Of a DNA stretch of 64,000 bases, positions 35,313 through 49,473 are shown piece after piece; position 1 is the first letter of the stretch; each line of letters starts with the position of its first letter. The notes beneath the pieces are model-generated. The model had not been told where the DNA came from. It ran no database searches and worked only from the letters and a program-made list of their open reading frames with translations. The DNA comes from Ceratorhiza oryzae-sativae. Its lineage: Eukaryota; Basidiomycota; Agaricomycetes; Cantharellales; Ceratobasidiaceae. Both the position numbers and the translations under genes were made by a program. The stretch spans positions 62,001 to 126,000 of the forward strand of contig JARWMV010000245.1 of assembly GCA_030998015.1 (NCBI GenBank), given 5' to 3'.

Positions 35313-36178
35313 CTAGGGCTGTTCGTGGACGAGACGAGGTTCAATTCCGAGCGTGATGGGTTTTTAATATGGACTCGCTGATAAATCCCATCAAAAGAGT
35401 CGGAGGACGGGTAGCCGGCATCGGTTATGGTATGCCTTTGGCTAAGGTCGATAACATTTCAGGGCAACAGGGTTCGAACACGCCGCCGAGGAAATTAACC
35501 CCACGAGTTGTTGTGTGAGGGATCATGCGCATGTTGCAAAGCGTTGGCCGCTTGGGCTGATGAGAATGTGGTTGGTGAATGCGGAATAATCATGATCCTC
35601 CCTGTGAGATCACTCAAAAGACAGTTGCCCATGCGCCGCATCATCGGATTGTGCAGTTGTCTCTACACCCCAAACCACACGCAGTGACCATAATCCTGCG
35701 ACACACCCTTTAGGGATCGCACCGTAAGCTACCTTATCTGCTACTTGATAATCATCCGCTTTGGAAAAACTGCGAACCTGAAAGTGAACCACCTAATACC
35801 ATGCTCAAGTTTGAACTAATGACCCCTGTTGTCTCGTCCTGGTGTCGTGTAATCACGGATATACCATATCGCTATGTCATCTTGAAGAACTCTTTAGTGT
35901 TGTACGGCCAAACTAGATAAACTTCAAAGGCACGCATATATTCGTATCCACCGACCAATTTGTTACAAATTCATTCAAGAATCGCCCTCTAGTAGCCCAA
36001 GCCATGTTCAATCCCGGTTGGCCTTGCTGCTCTACCACCCTGGTCGAAATGGTCGCCAAGGCATGGGGTAGGCTTAGTTGTTACAAGTACAGGTATGTTT
36101 ATTTAGTTTATTTTGATCGTCCTTCGTTCTCGATAGGCCTGAGGTTACTCTCACATCCTTAAATCGACTCGAACCAGT
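35313..36178. other. Intergenic, no gene seen
   Basis: Between the second nuclease start and the 3' end of the first type-I membrane protein. Only short ORFs. Confidence 0.45.
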
Positions 36179-37668
36179 TCAAGCGCCTTCTAGATGATCA
36201 TCGCCCGGAACCGGATGATATATAATGGCAACTGCAGGCTTCTCGAGTGCTCGTGATCGACGCGCCCGGCAACGAAGCACACAAAATAATGTGACCAATA
36301 GAGCGATCAGCAATACTCCTCCGGAGACGCTACCAGCTATGATTTGAATCTCTTTCGGAGATAGTTTGCCACTTGTGGTCCAGATCAAGGTAGTAGAGCT
36401 CATGTGTCAGGCCACAGTCCAGTAACCCACCAGATTATAGATAAAAATGTTACATACCTTGGCTGATACATAAAGAAATCAATACATGCAGAGTTGGCGC
36501 TCGATCCCGCATGGGTAACAGTGACCGTATGAGGACCGGGGCTTAGTTTTGGGCTGCTCCACCACAATTTCTGCGATGCCTAGTATGGTAATGAATAAGC
36601 TAGAGTCGGTCCTCGTCATCATGCAGAATGGCGTACCCATGGAGTATCGTTTGAACTAGGGTTGAGATAATTATCTTGACCACCATCGACATTGACCTTT
36701 ACACGAGCACTGCTCGCTCTATTCTCGGCGAAATACCAAAAAGCTGTGCCTTCGAACTTGAAAGTAGCTGTAGAGCCAGGACTCCAGCTGCAATGAATGG
36801 TGTTGTTAAAGTGCATAGCTGGGAATGGCTGCTGGGAAGGCGAGCTTGTGTTCTAATCCAATCGACACATTAGTCGCCGACCCATTGTGTTCTGACAAAC
36901 GAGCCTCACAAATTGCCCCCATGAAAGACCCGAATAAGTGATTTGACTACTTGTGTCATCCGCTATAAGCGCATTGTCGGGGACGACCGATGCTCCCCTG
37001 ACACTCGCTTTAAGCCATGCACAAGACACACAAGCGCTAGGAACTTACGGCCCGAATCCTTGCGGTGTGATACTGGTTCCGCTCCAGGGAACCACACTAA
37101 TCGAGCTCACCAACCTCACCAGCCGCTCCACATGCAAATGATTGAACTCACGCAAAGTAATCAAGACCAATGGCCCCGCCATTGCGGTTCGGATTGTAGA
37201 ACACAATGGTGTGATCGCTTTCGCTCAAAGCACCAGAAGACCATATGTCCTCCTGGTAGAGTATGTTCGGGCCACCGTTCGTCCAAGTCACGCTTTGGAA
37301 TTCAGCGCCATCGAGTGAGATCAGAACCGTGCCAGAGCCAGGATTCTTCTCTGCGTAATATTTGATAGAGCACCCTGTTGGAAATATTATCCAAAACCGA
37401 ACCAAACGACTTAACGAATATCCATACCTCGGAACGAGAACCACAGCTGAGAGCCGGTTGAATTGGTTTGCGTGTACGTCCTACCGTACCTTTTGCTAGG
37501 ATCTCCGGCAGTTACGTTGCTCCATTCCGGGCCATATTGAATCCCAGCCTTGTTAAAAGGTGCAAACGTGTTCGAGTCATCTACGAAAACCACACCAGGG
37601 TCTTGTGCAGCCAATGCAAAGGAGATGATGCAACAGGCAAGGCAGAGGTAACTGAGAAGACCCGGCAT
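36179..37668 (-). CDS. Type-I membrane protein with two beta-sandwich-like modules, copy 1
   Basis: Leader MPGLLSYLCLACCIISFALA, then module 1: VVFVDDSNTFAPFNKAGIQY, RYGRTYTQTNSTGSQLWFSF, GSGTVLISLDGAEFQSVTWT, ESDHTIVFYNPNRNGGAIGL. A linker exon (ALIADDTSSQITYSGLSWGQ) leads to module 2: AMHFNNTIHCSWSPGSTATF, KFEGTAFWYFAENRASSARV, PGPHTVTVTHAGSSANSACI. One membrane helix follows (IIAGSVSGGVLLIALLVTLF) with a basic cytosolic tail ending DDHLEGA-stop. The modules look like tandem galactose-binding-type domains of the sort common in agaricomycete surface proteins of unknown role. Exons join by short GT-AG introns. A tandem paralogue lies upstream at 39242-40917. Confidence 0.75.
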
Positions 37669-39241
37669 AGAGAAAGGGTTCGGCGAGGGATCTGAGGAGG
37701 AATGAGCCAGTGCTGGCGCTATATAACATACTCACGGTGCTGGGATCCGAATTTGAGCTCGTGGGGAGCATCGCACTCGCCAATGCTTGACTCCCGAATA
37801 ACATGGTTTTCGGCCACCACGCACCCCAGCTCGATTCTTGATAACGAAAAACACGAGGAATCGCAGCGTAAATTATCTCTCATTTCAACCAGTGCACAGT
37901 GGGTGCAGTGGGGCTGGGATCCTGACATGCCTGATATGACGTTATCTAATGATTTTGAGGGTGCGGCAGATTTCACAGCAGATTAATTCGGCGTGAGTTC
38001 AAATCGCTTGGATATGAGCTAAAATCTTCACGCTAATGAGTTTTTTAAACCCTTTCGTCTTACTTATGCCGCTTAATACCCAAAGGAGTAGCTTGGATCC
38101 AGCGCCAAGTGGATGTTGATCTGGACCATGCTATGTGACAGCGGCCTAAAACTCGCCAATCAATACCTTTTTTGATCCCATTCAAGTAGATTATGAGAAT
38201 CGCCTTCGGAATTGTATGGCGGTGTGACATGTACACGAACGTATGATTCAATTCTCAGCCTATGCGTAGCATACAGGCAGGATTTAAACATTATATTGGC
38301 TTGTGCTAAAAGGGTACCTATAGGCGAGTTCTGGGCAGTCAGTGCTCCTTGGTAGGTGGTACTGCCCGGGCAGGATATCCATGTCCATCCAGGCTCGAAA
38401 TGATGGGTCTGGACAATCCTTGTATTTATATATACACGGGGGTTCCCTATGTTGTACAATCGATTGCTCGAATTGACAGCTTGTGGCTGCATTGCATAGT
38501 TTCCGAAACCCTGGTTTATTGGTACGGTACAGCCATAAATCGGCAACGCGAATTGCTTTACCGCTGTCAAACCTAGATGTGGGGCATTTTACTGTAGATA
38601 ACACGCAACAATTCAACAGAATGTTCGCGCATAAATGTCTTATCGCGATAATTGGCTAAAACCTTCCTCGGAACAAGCAAAAAAAAATATTGATAGCTAT
38701 TAGCGGATTTTTATGCCACGACTCGAGTTGATTGAGATTGAAACCCGGTTTGGGCTGGGAGCACCGCAAAGCTCCGATATACATCAAAACGTGTGTCGTT
38801 GAAGCTCCTAAATATTCAGCTTGTCAATTATAGATGCTGATTCATTTGATAATGTACGTCAAAGTACTACTCGAGGCTGAAAGGAAGAGCGACCTTGCGT
38901 AGGATGGAACACGGACGTAGCGTCGTATAACCAAATGCCGGTGCGAAACCTCATTGAACAAAGGCGGCGTCGAGCGCGAAGACATTCTTTTGCACAAGAT
39001 ACAACTATAGAGGAGATCTAAAAAGCACAAAAGGCGTTGTGATGAGATGTGTTCTTAGATTTCAAGAGAAGATTCTTTGGATTGGGAGCTCGTGTCGCGC
39101 TCAGCGCTACGGCTTGACAGAAGCCACAAACCTTGATTGAATTGAGTCCTAAAGGCACGCATACACCCCCATCAATGGAATGCCCAGTTATTACAAATAG
39201 CTATTACAACATGGAGAGCTAAAGTAACATGCGTTTACATC
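37669..39241. other. Intergenic, no gene supported
   Basis: About 1.6 kb. The part nearest 37700-37800 resembles the upstream region of copy 2 (TATA-like CTATATAACATA at about 37719-37730 against TTTTATAAGG at about 40975-40984), so the promoter was duplicated with the gene. The rest shows no supported ORF. Confidence 0.5.
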
Positions 39242-40917
39242 TCAGGCCGCGTAAGGTTCTGGCTTGCCCGTATAATAATAACCTACCACAGTCCTGCTCG
39301 AAACCGCTACAAGGATATCCAGTAAGTATGTAAGTCCTAGACAGTAATAGAATAACTTACTCGATGAAATCGAACCATCTTTACCCTGAGCTAACTATAA
39401 GTTGTCGTCATATGAAATGAGATGATGACAACGTACCGGATAACTGTAAGAATCCTCCATGTCAGCGTGCGTCGTTGGGACGACACGATATGTGCCAGCG
39501 AGCGCGGTGCGCCTGGCAACTTTGGGTTGACGCATTCGGCGAAGGAGGTAGACCACCACGATTACCACTGCAATTAAGATAAGCCCTCCAGAGATGCCGA
39601 TTGCCAAAGCTCGAAGTTGTGTAGAAGACAACCCGTGACTGGTGGATGATCTTGGTAGGCTAGAGTATATTCGTTAGGGAGCCATTCGGTGAACAGGGGT
39701 GACTCTTGCCTTGGCAGATACATAAAGAAATCAAGACAAGCAGAGTTCGTTTCGGAGCCGGCGTGGGTCAGAGTGACCGTGTGAAGCCCAGGGGCCAGCG
39801 TTGGGCTACTCCACCATAACTTCTGGGTAACCTGAATAAGTGACGTACACAAGTGAATAGACCTGGTATTGCTCGATGAACATAAGCACGTACCCATGCG
39901 GTGCTGCCAGTACTGGGGTTAATAAGGTGGGTTTCTTCGTCAATAGTAAGGTTGACACGGGCACTAGTTGCCCTATTTTCGGCAAAATACCAGAAAGCCG
40001 TGCCGTTGAACTTGAATGTAACAACGGCATTGGGCGTCCAGCTGCAGTGTATGCTATTGTTAAAGTGCACGGCCTGCCATGGCGATGTTGGCGCCGAAGT
40101 CGTGTTCTAATCGGGCCCAATGTCAGCCATCCATTCATGGGGCTAGGAGGGTAACACTTGCGAATTGCTGCCATGTAATAGAATAGTTTATGTCGTCGTA
40201 GTTCGTATCATCAACGATCAACGCATCTGAGGGGACACCTGCTGCACCTCTGGCAGCCGCTTGAGGCTAAGGAAAGGAGGTATATGCGGAGAGTGCTTAC
40301 GGCCCGAAATTTTGTGGGGTGATATCAACCCCATTCCAGGGGGTCACACTGATGTGATGGATTTAACAATACTAGAACACGGGATGAAGACAAACTATAC
40401 TCACGTAAAGTAATCGAGACCGATGGCGTTGTTGTCCTTGTTCGGATTGTAGAGCACAATCGTGTGATCGCTTTCACCCAATTGCCCAGAAGACCATATG
40501 TTCTGCTGGTACAATATGTTCGTGTTGTTATTCGTCCAAGTCACATTTTGGTAATCCTGGCCATCAAGCGAAATTAGAACCGACGTGGTGCCAGGATTTC
40601 TCTCCGCATAATATTCAAGTGAACTTCCTGGGAGATTGTTACCCAACGAGAGTCCCAAATCAGACGATATACGCACCTCTAAACGCGTACCACAGCTGAG
40701 AGCCAGTGGAGCGAGTCTCCTTATATGTCCTATTGTATCGCTGGCTAGGTTCACCTTCGGTCGCCTTGCTCCATCCTCTGGGATACTGGATCCCAGCTCG
40801 ATTCGAAAGCGTAAACGCGTCCGAATCATCAATGTAAACGACGCTTGGGTCTCTACCGGCCGATACAAAAGAGAGTGCGTAGAGAGTGATGCATAGATAA
40901 GTGAGTGTAGCGGCCAT
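39242..40917 (-). CDS. Type-I membrane protein with two beta-sandwich-like modules, copy 2
   Basis: Paralogue of the gene at 36179-37668. Leader MAATLTYLCITLYALSFVSA; module 1 VVYIDDSDAFTLSNRAGIQY, RYNRTYKETRSTGSQLWYAF, SSLEYYAERNPGTTSVLISL, ESDHTIVLYNPNKDNNAIGL; module 2 AVHFNNSIHCSWTPNAVVTF, KFNGTAFWYFAENRATSARV, PGLHTVTLTHAGSETNSACL; helix LAIGISGGLILIAVVIVVVY followed by LLRRMRQPKVARR. Unlike copy 1 the tail seems to continue: after SYSYP a 42 bp intron joins LAQGKDGSISS and another joins TVSSRTVVGYYYTGKPEPYA, ending at TGA 39242-39244. So the cytosolic tails differ while the outer modules are conserved. Confidence 0.75.
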
Positions 40918-42079
40918 GATAGACGATTCCTCAAGGTGACCTGCAGAAGGGCGAGCGTGTGCCGGCGCCGCGATTTTATAAGGTGCAAGCGGTGAAGAGA
41001 CCCGAACTTGTGCTCCGTGGGCAACATGGCGCTCGCCGATACTCGACCACCGACTAAATTGAGGAAGGCACCTGACTTAAAATCTGGCTGTCAGTGTTCG
41101 CTAATCGCGCCAGTCTAACCTTGGAGGGGATCTCCCTTGTAAACTTTTCCTTGTCTGGACCTATCAAACGACGGATGTTCGCGGGTTTGGCAGGTTGACA
41201 TACGTACATGACGCCAGGAGGGGAACGTTGAGGAAAGCGGAACCATAGATAACAAAGTGGTGGAGCGAGAGCCTAGCCCATGTCGATGTGAATTGATGCT
41301 CTCAATTGAGTGAACGTTCCAGCTGCCCTCGCATTCGTTATATGCAGCAGTCCGAATCGACTCTAATGAGAAAACCTTCACAGCAGCAGAATGGCCTCGT
41401 GGAGAACGGGTCAACCGACGGTACTCGGTTTATCAAGCGCCAATATCAACCTCGTTGACACACTTTGTTCGAAAACGTCAATAACAACGCGACCGACGCG
41501 TGCGTTGCACAACAGGCGGAAACACTAGACATAAAAGGGTGATACCAAACGGCTATTCGAAATACAGTGTCGTGTCTCCCTATAATAAACGATGTACTCG
41601 AGCCAATTTATTTCCGGGCATCGAAGGGCCCCTGGGATCCAGGACCCAACGTCGATCGCACCGCCCCCTAAGCGCTTTATTTGACAAGCGTGACAGAACC
41701 CGACAGGCAGACAAGACCCCCCGGAATCGTGGAACTCACGAGATTTCACTCAACAGCTCGTGAGGAGTCGAGGCTGAAACGACTTCTGGCATCCACGGCG
41801 CTGCTTTATGGACAGGCCTCGCACAACGATTTTATTCGCGTTTCTGACGCGGATGGAGCGCCTCGGTCTGAAATTGCTCTGAAATGTCAGCAGATTTCTG
41901 TGCCGTGAAGAGTTCATTTCGACGCAAGTGCGTATATAGAGACCGAGAAAAGTATCTGAGCCATCTTTGATCTCAGCCTGTTTGCAGCTGGCATTCCGCC
42001 TCATTCAAATGCTTTCATAAACAAATTATTTAGTGCGAAATTGACATGAAGTTGGCTGTACAAGTAAAGAAAAAGCTCC
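40918..42079. other. Intergenic, no gene seen
   Basis: About 1.2 kb with short unsupported ORFs. The first 120 bp hold the copy-2 promoter. Confidence 0.45.
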
Positions 42080-44386
<2,307 letters not shown>

Positions 44387-44653
44387 GGCAGACGGTGGGA
44401 GGGAGTTTGGTGAAGACTGGAGGGGGTTATGGAGGACCTTATATGAGTGAATTACTGTGAAACTTCGTGCTCGGACAAGGTCCGATTGATCAACGTTCAC
44501 GCGTGACTCCTCTAAGCGAGGCCGATAATGGTCTCCTCGATCTTATCAGACCCTTGATATTTCAAAGGAGCTCGAGTGCCCCAAGACCAAAGAAATAGAC
44601 TCTTATTATGCAATAAAGCAGACACAAATACACATGTACAACAGCCACAACCT

Positions 44654-45233
44654 TTAAACCTGACGGGGAACTTCCTTTTCGAGAGCAGCTTTTGCAGCTT
44701 GGTTTGCAGCTCTTTGTTCGCAAGTTTCTAAACGCGGTATATTACTTGAGTGCCATCCTCGCAATTCCCAGACTTGGCGACGTACCTTCTTGAGCGCAAT
44801 GACCGAAGCCATTACTGTATCAAGGCTCGCCTCTGTCATATCAACAATCTAGAATATTGCAAGTCAGATCAGTTGAAAAAGTACCAGATCATAACAAGAC
44901 TCACGGTTTCACTAGCTGAAGCGCCAAACCCACGCATGTTGCGCCGTTGCTCCTCCATTTGTGTTGGATTTCCCTCATTTCGCGCTGATGATTGCCCCAG
45001 GCTCCCCATGTCCCGCTCCATCCGCACGAGTTGGCTTTTGGAACGTCCTCGTTGGCATATTCGATTTCGCGCCTACGCTCACGGCCCTTGACGTACCAGT
45101 AGGTGGCAAGGCCGCCTAGACCAAACCAAACGAGTCGGCTCGGACCGCGGAAGCAGCGGAAACCACGGTTGTAGTAGACATGAGTAGGCCCAGGGGCAGG
45201 GTGTTGATAATATGGGCCGTGAGGGTAAGACAT
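44654..45233 (-). CDS. Small one-pass membrane protein, family with 25431-25979
   Basis: Starts MSYPHGPYYQHPAPGPTHVY, then RLVWFGLGGLATYWYVKGRE followed by RRREIEYANEDVPKANSCG, then, after a one-base frame slip near 44960, MEEQRRNMRGFGASASET. An intron joins IVDMTEASLDTVMASVIALK, and the frame ends EQRAANQAAKAALEKEVPRQV (TAA at 44654-44656). The region between ALKK and EQRA is open but also flanked by GTACGT and TTTAG, so it may be an intron. The order Tyr/Pro/His tail, single helix, RERRR, helix D-TEASLD---ASVIALK and EQRA matches the gene at 25431. No known domain. Confidence 0.62.
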
Positions 45234-45712
45234 GTTTGGAGAGGCAGTTGTATGAGGCGAGTCTGCAAGTGGATTGGAACTGAGGATGGTGATCCTGGAC
45301 TGGCGAGTGGTCCTCGTTTATAAACCGGTTGGCCGCCGCTGCGTTTTCGTGACGCGTCCCGGCTTCGGCGCAATTGGCCCCTCGTAGACCCCGGGCGCAG
45401 GTGACGCATGCCAGCCTGGCCAGAGCCGCGCAATGAGGTGGCCGCACCGCGCTCGGTCACAGTCGTCAGCCTTTCGGCCGGCAAACGGTCACGTGCTTGT
45501 ATGCGACCCCCGGCCTCGTTCGGTGTGTATCGGTATAACAGCAGTACGTTTGGATCCCTGGCATTATTGTGTACCCCTACTCGTTAGCCTCGCGCTATGG
45601 GTCTGATGTGGGTGACATGGGTGGCATTTTCGGACACTGGTTGGGGCGTTTTTTTAGCGTTTGAATCTCGAGCAGTATAAATTCATCCCCAGAGGCTTTA
45701 CGAAGGAACGAA
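45234..45712. other. Intergenic, no gene seen
   Basis: Promoter side of the small membrane protein gene (TTTATAA at about 45318-45324, 85 bp upstream) and 3' side of the multi-pass membrane protein. Confidence 0.45.
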
Positions 45713-46934
45713 ATCACCTAAATTTTGTAATTAACTGCGTCATACATACACATTCACGTGAAGCAACGGCACAGGAGTGAAGGTTCGGACAAGGAATCAG
45801 CTCGACCTGCTCATCCTTCCAAACGCTCTCCCATAATTGCACCGCACTCCCAATCAGAAAGGCCTACCCGCCCCAAAACGTGCAAAGTGTAGACTGGTAT
45901 TCCGCCCCCGACGACGAATGTGATGCGTATCCCAACGCTCCACAGAGCGTAAACCCAACCGATGCGATCAGGTTGAACACCGACATGCCACCCTAATTTG
46001 CATACATTTTATATGATTGGCGTCATGAGTGCAGGGAACAGACGAACCCAGCGAGTCGAGCTTTGGTTTCCACCATGCTCTCTGGACTTCTAGCATCAAG
46101 GCACTGACGAGATCGTAAACCCGAGCCCTCCGACGACTTGAGGTGTCCAGTAGAATATGTCTGCGATGGCTCGTGGTGGATCCTGATTGAGGTTTGGTAT
46201 GATTCCGGGAGGCCTGTCCTATTGGGAAAGGGGTGTGAGAGGAGTGCAGCAGGCCAAATGAAATACAAACAAGGTAGCGACCCAGAAGATGCTTGCTGCC
46301 GCAAGCTGAACAGCAGATGCAAGGAAAGCAAGGTCGCGCCAGCTATTGGAACCCCTTTTGCCCATCATGTCAGGATAAATCAATTTAGGACATGCTTTGC
46401 ACCTCACCACCACCGAAATTTCACATTTCTCCTCTCAGGCCGACTCTCTAACCAATCGACTTCGTCTTTCAAAGCATCCCCAAATAATTGGATCTTGCCC
46501 CGCGTTGAGCGCCTCGACGAGCATCAGATAACTCCCAAACTCGAAGATCGTTCCCCCGATGAATCCGAATGCCGCTGCCATCGTAGAGTTCTCCGGATAT
46601 TTGGAGGGAGAAGCAATGGGAAGAAAGAGGAGAAACCCGTTTATCACCTAATCATTCCAATGAATGTGAGACATCTTGACTAACCAAGACAGACACTCAC
46701 CCATGCGATAGACCCAGCGACAAAGGTCACCGCCAACCAAAACGAGACATTCCCTTCAAGTCGAGCTCGCCGCCCGACCTCTTTATGCTCACGCTCCCAC
46801 CATTCCCGATTTGGTTCGTGCCCAGGATGATATCGATGTTTACGCCACGTCCGACTCGACCAGTGTCCGCGCTTATGGGATACATGGGTTGGGTGAAAGG
46901 ACCTGAGTGGTCGATGGTAGATGGGAGAAGACAT
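45713..46934 (-). CDS. Multi-pass integral membrane protein (fungal family), frame-broken
   Basis: Basic N-tail (MSSPIYHRPLRSFHPTHVSH, WWEREHKEVGRRARLEGN), then helices FWLAVTFVAGSIAW/VINGFLLF, AAAFGFIGGTIFEFGSYLML, DLAFLASAVQLAAASIFWVA, IADIFYWTPQVVGGLGFTIS and VSVFNLIASVGFTLCGALGY, followed by TLCTFWGG and AFLIGSAVQLWESVWKDE. This is the layout of a conserved but uncharacterised fungal integral membrane protein with about six helices. Single-base slips are needed near 46495, 46215 and 46098. At 45864-45866 an in-frame TAG sits exactly where Trp is expected (WGG-stop-AFLIG). The 3' end at 45713 is the first stop reached after that. Possible pseudogene, but the pattern of errors matches the rest of the window. 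Confidence 0.6.
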
Positions 46935-47090
46935 GGTGTAATCTGAATCTTATGCTGTGCTGTATGGTATACTCGAGGAGACTTGACGCACAAAAATAGA
47001 TTGTTACGAGGGAATCACGTCACCCAATTTGTGGGGTTAACGGTTGTCCATTAATTAGCTATTAAGTGATATGGATACATCCGGAGGTGG

Positions 47091-47780
47091 TTAGACCGAG
47101 TAGCCAGGGGGGAGGTCGTCTGCCGGTGGGGCTCGAGATGCGGCTGATGACGGTGGCTGTTCATACACGGCTGGCAAAAGGTAAGCACGAGTAACCACAG
47201 TCTCTACACAGACTCACGTAACGGATCACCCATCCTGGCTTCTCTAACCCGCTTGATCGCCTTGGCACGCACGCTTTCGACCCGCTTGATAAACTCGAAC
47301 ATGCCCTGATCAACCAGCCTCACTTCCACGCGCGTTCCCAGAGCGAGTCCGCCGTCCGGAGCGGGTTTGACATCCATCGAGAGATAGTTGGCTGAAAAGT
47401 ACGGCTGGACAAACGATGTGGACAACACCGATGGCCATGGGAGTGATAGCGATTCGAGCTTGAGGTCTGGCTCGGTCGCATCTTCTGGTTTGATGGAAGC
47501 CGGCAAGGCCTGCGAGACCAGGGTAAAGAGAGACGTGGATTGGGTTTGCTGCGAAGCGACGAATACAAACTATTTCAAGTGAATACAGGTGATCCACGAA
47601 CCAAGTGGGGCTGCTTACCCGGTCCGTCGTCAGCCACACGGTCCCCGTCGCTCGGAGTGTCCTCGGCGGGTTGGACGAGCTGACAGTCGTGTCGACACTG
47701 TGCACCGCCGAGAGAATGCGTTCCTGCGGCAGAGGCACTGGTTCGCGATTCGCGTTGAGCATGACCCAGTTGAGCGACAT
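47091..47780 (-). CDS. WBP2-like GRAM-domain protein with PPxY motif
   Basis: Exon 1 starts MSLNWVMLNANREPVPLPQE and contains RATGTVWLTTDR; after a 52 bp intron, VFVFVASQQTQSTSLFTLVS, DLKLESLSLPWPSVLSTSFV, QPYFSANYLSMDVKPAPDGG, GTRVEVRLVDQGMFEFIKRV. A last exon gives YEQPPSSAASRAPPADDLPP followed by GYSV-stop. The order L-WVML--NR-PVPLP, W-T--R--FV, L-S-FVQP-F--NYL and G--FEF is that of the GRAM domain of WW-domain-binding protein 2. The C-terminal PPGY is a PPxY motif, the ligand type for WW domains of NEDD4/Rsp5-like ubiquitin ligases, so a role as an adaptor is plausible. Intact. Confidence 0.82.
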
Positions 47781-48240
47781 GGTGGCGGGGAGAGGGATGA
47801 CGTGATGCCGAGGTGGCGGTGTTGCGCCGTGGGCATCTCAAATCCCGCACCCCCCCCGCTGGTTTTCCGGCTGCGGTTTTCTCGCACAGAAGCTTGGCGT
47901 CGGCATCCGCTAGAATTCTGACAAAAGATGGGAGAAGAATAGACTTTCGTGCACAAAGGCCCGACACCTCAGTAGGGTCCTGCCTTTTAGGACTCATATC
48001 CGAGTCGAACCGGCGACCCTGAACTGCCGAGCAAAGGCTTCTCCACACATCGTATATAATGTCCACTTGGCACTCGAGTTTTTCTTCTTACGGCTCTCTC
48101 CCCTCCCCTCCTCCTCTTTCCGTATTCTAGCTTAGTTCGATTGCAACTCGTCTCTCTCTGTTTGCAACCCTATTGTCAACGCTCTTTGGACGACTAAATT
48201 AGACCCATATCTTCGTCAAATCTTCACCAGCTACTAGACC

Positions 48241-49473
48241 ATGCTCTTTTCCTCGATCGCCTCGGCTTTTGCGCTGGCCGCTGCGGGCGTTCACGCGCAC
48301 GGCTACGTCGGCTGCAAGTCCACCTTCCATCTCGCAGCTCATGACGTATCGCTCACCCTAAACCAAAACAGTCATCAAGGCCGACGGCAAAACGTACCCC
48401 GGCGGGGTTCCCGGCGAGAAAAACGTCAAATCCCCATCCGGTTCATCTCCACGATCAACCCGAACAAGAACCCCAACGGCCCGGCCATTACGTGCGGCGA
48501 AAAGGCCAAGAACGCGGGCATGACTGCGTCTGTCACGGCAGGCACTGGATCGACCTCACTTGGGTTGCGCACCCGAACCAGGCGTGGCCGCATGAGATGG
48601 GTCCGATTATCACGTACATGGCCAAGGTGTGTTTTTGTGTTCGGCGCCGTTTGGATGTAGGATGTTCAGTGAGCTTGTAGGTTCCCGAGGGCAAGACTGC
48701 CCAGACTGTCGATCCCTCGACCTTGACCTACTTCAAGGTTCAGCAAGATGGGCAAAAGTCCAAGGGCTCCACCAAGTGGCTCGTGGAGGACCAGAGTGAG
48801 CATTACGTTATTTACTTTGATACGAGTTATAACGTCCTCTTCAGTGAAACTCGGCACGATCTATACCGTCAACGTCCCCAAGGCGATTGAAGATGGCGAA
48901 TACATTATGCGTCACGAGCTCATCGCCCTGCACCTCGCTGATAAGAAAGGTGGTGCCGAATTCTACTCGAGCTGCTTCAACCTCAAGGTCTCTGGTGGAA
49001 CCGGTACCAACCCCGAGGCGACTGCCAAATTCCCGGGCACCTACTCTGCTAACGACAAGGGCATTTTCACCCCCAACGTCTTCAACAAGGGATTCATTTA
49101 TTCCTTCCCTGGTCCCCCCATTCCCGACTTTGGGGCATCTGGCAATTCGACGACTCCCTCTACTTCCGCTACCGTTTCTGATGAGCCTACTTCCACCGCT
49201 TCGTCGACTATTCCCGAACCAACCGAGGGCGATGACTGCAGCGACGACGAGCCGACCGTCACCGAGTCTGCGCCCGTTCCGACTGCAACGGACGACTGCA
49301 ACGATGACGAGGATCCCGAATCGTCGAGCGCTCCGACTTCGACCAAGTCATCCACCAAGACTTCGTCCAAGAGCTCTCTTCCCACTGGTGAACCCCACAA
49401 CGGCTACAAGCGCTCGGGTGTCTGGTCTAAGCGCATGGAGAAGCGCTACATTGGCCGTCCTGCGTCGTCGTAA
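48241..49473 (+). CDS. AA9-type lytic polysaccharide monooxygenase, copy A
   Basis: Copper enzyme for oxidative cleavage of cellulose-like glycans, secreted. Leader MLFSSIASAFALAAAGVHA is cut before His1 (HGYVG). Exons 48241-48313, 48372-48626, 48681-48795 and 48845-49473. Motifs: YPGGVPGEKNVKSP, RFISTINPNKNPNGPAITCG, IDLTWVAHPNQAWPHEMGP with the second brace His, GEYIMRHELIALHLADKKGG, AEFYSSCFNLKVSGGTG, GTYSANDKGIF. A Ser/Thr/Asp-rich linker follows, then a basic end (LPTGEPHNGYKR, WSKRMEKRYIGRPASS). Intron 1 uses GC-AG. Two single-base slips, at a C-run near 48433 and near 48547, are needed to keep frame. Confidence 0.88.

Noticed and set aside
47985..48060. tRNA-like T-arm on the minus strand (GGTTCGACTC, with GAGTCC further on)
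   Set aside because: The internal B box matches well, but there is no A box, the T-stem does not pair and the acceptor ends pair only in part. At most a tRNA fragment.
49098..49400. Acidic Val/Ser-rich minus-strand ORF inside AA9 copy A
   Set aside because: Antisense of the Ser/Thr/Asp-rich linker; low complexity on both strands.
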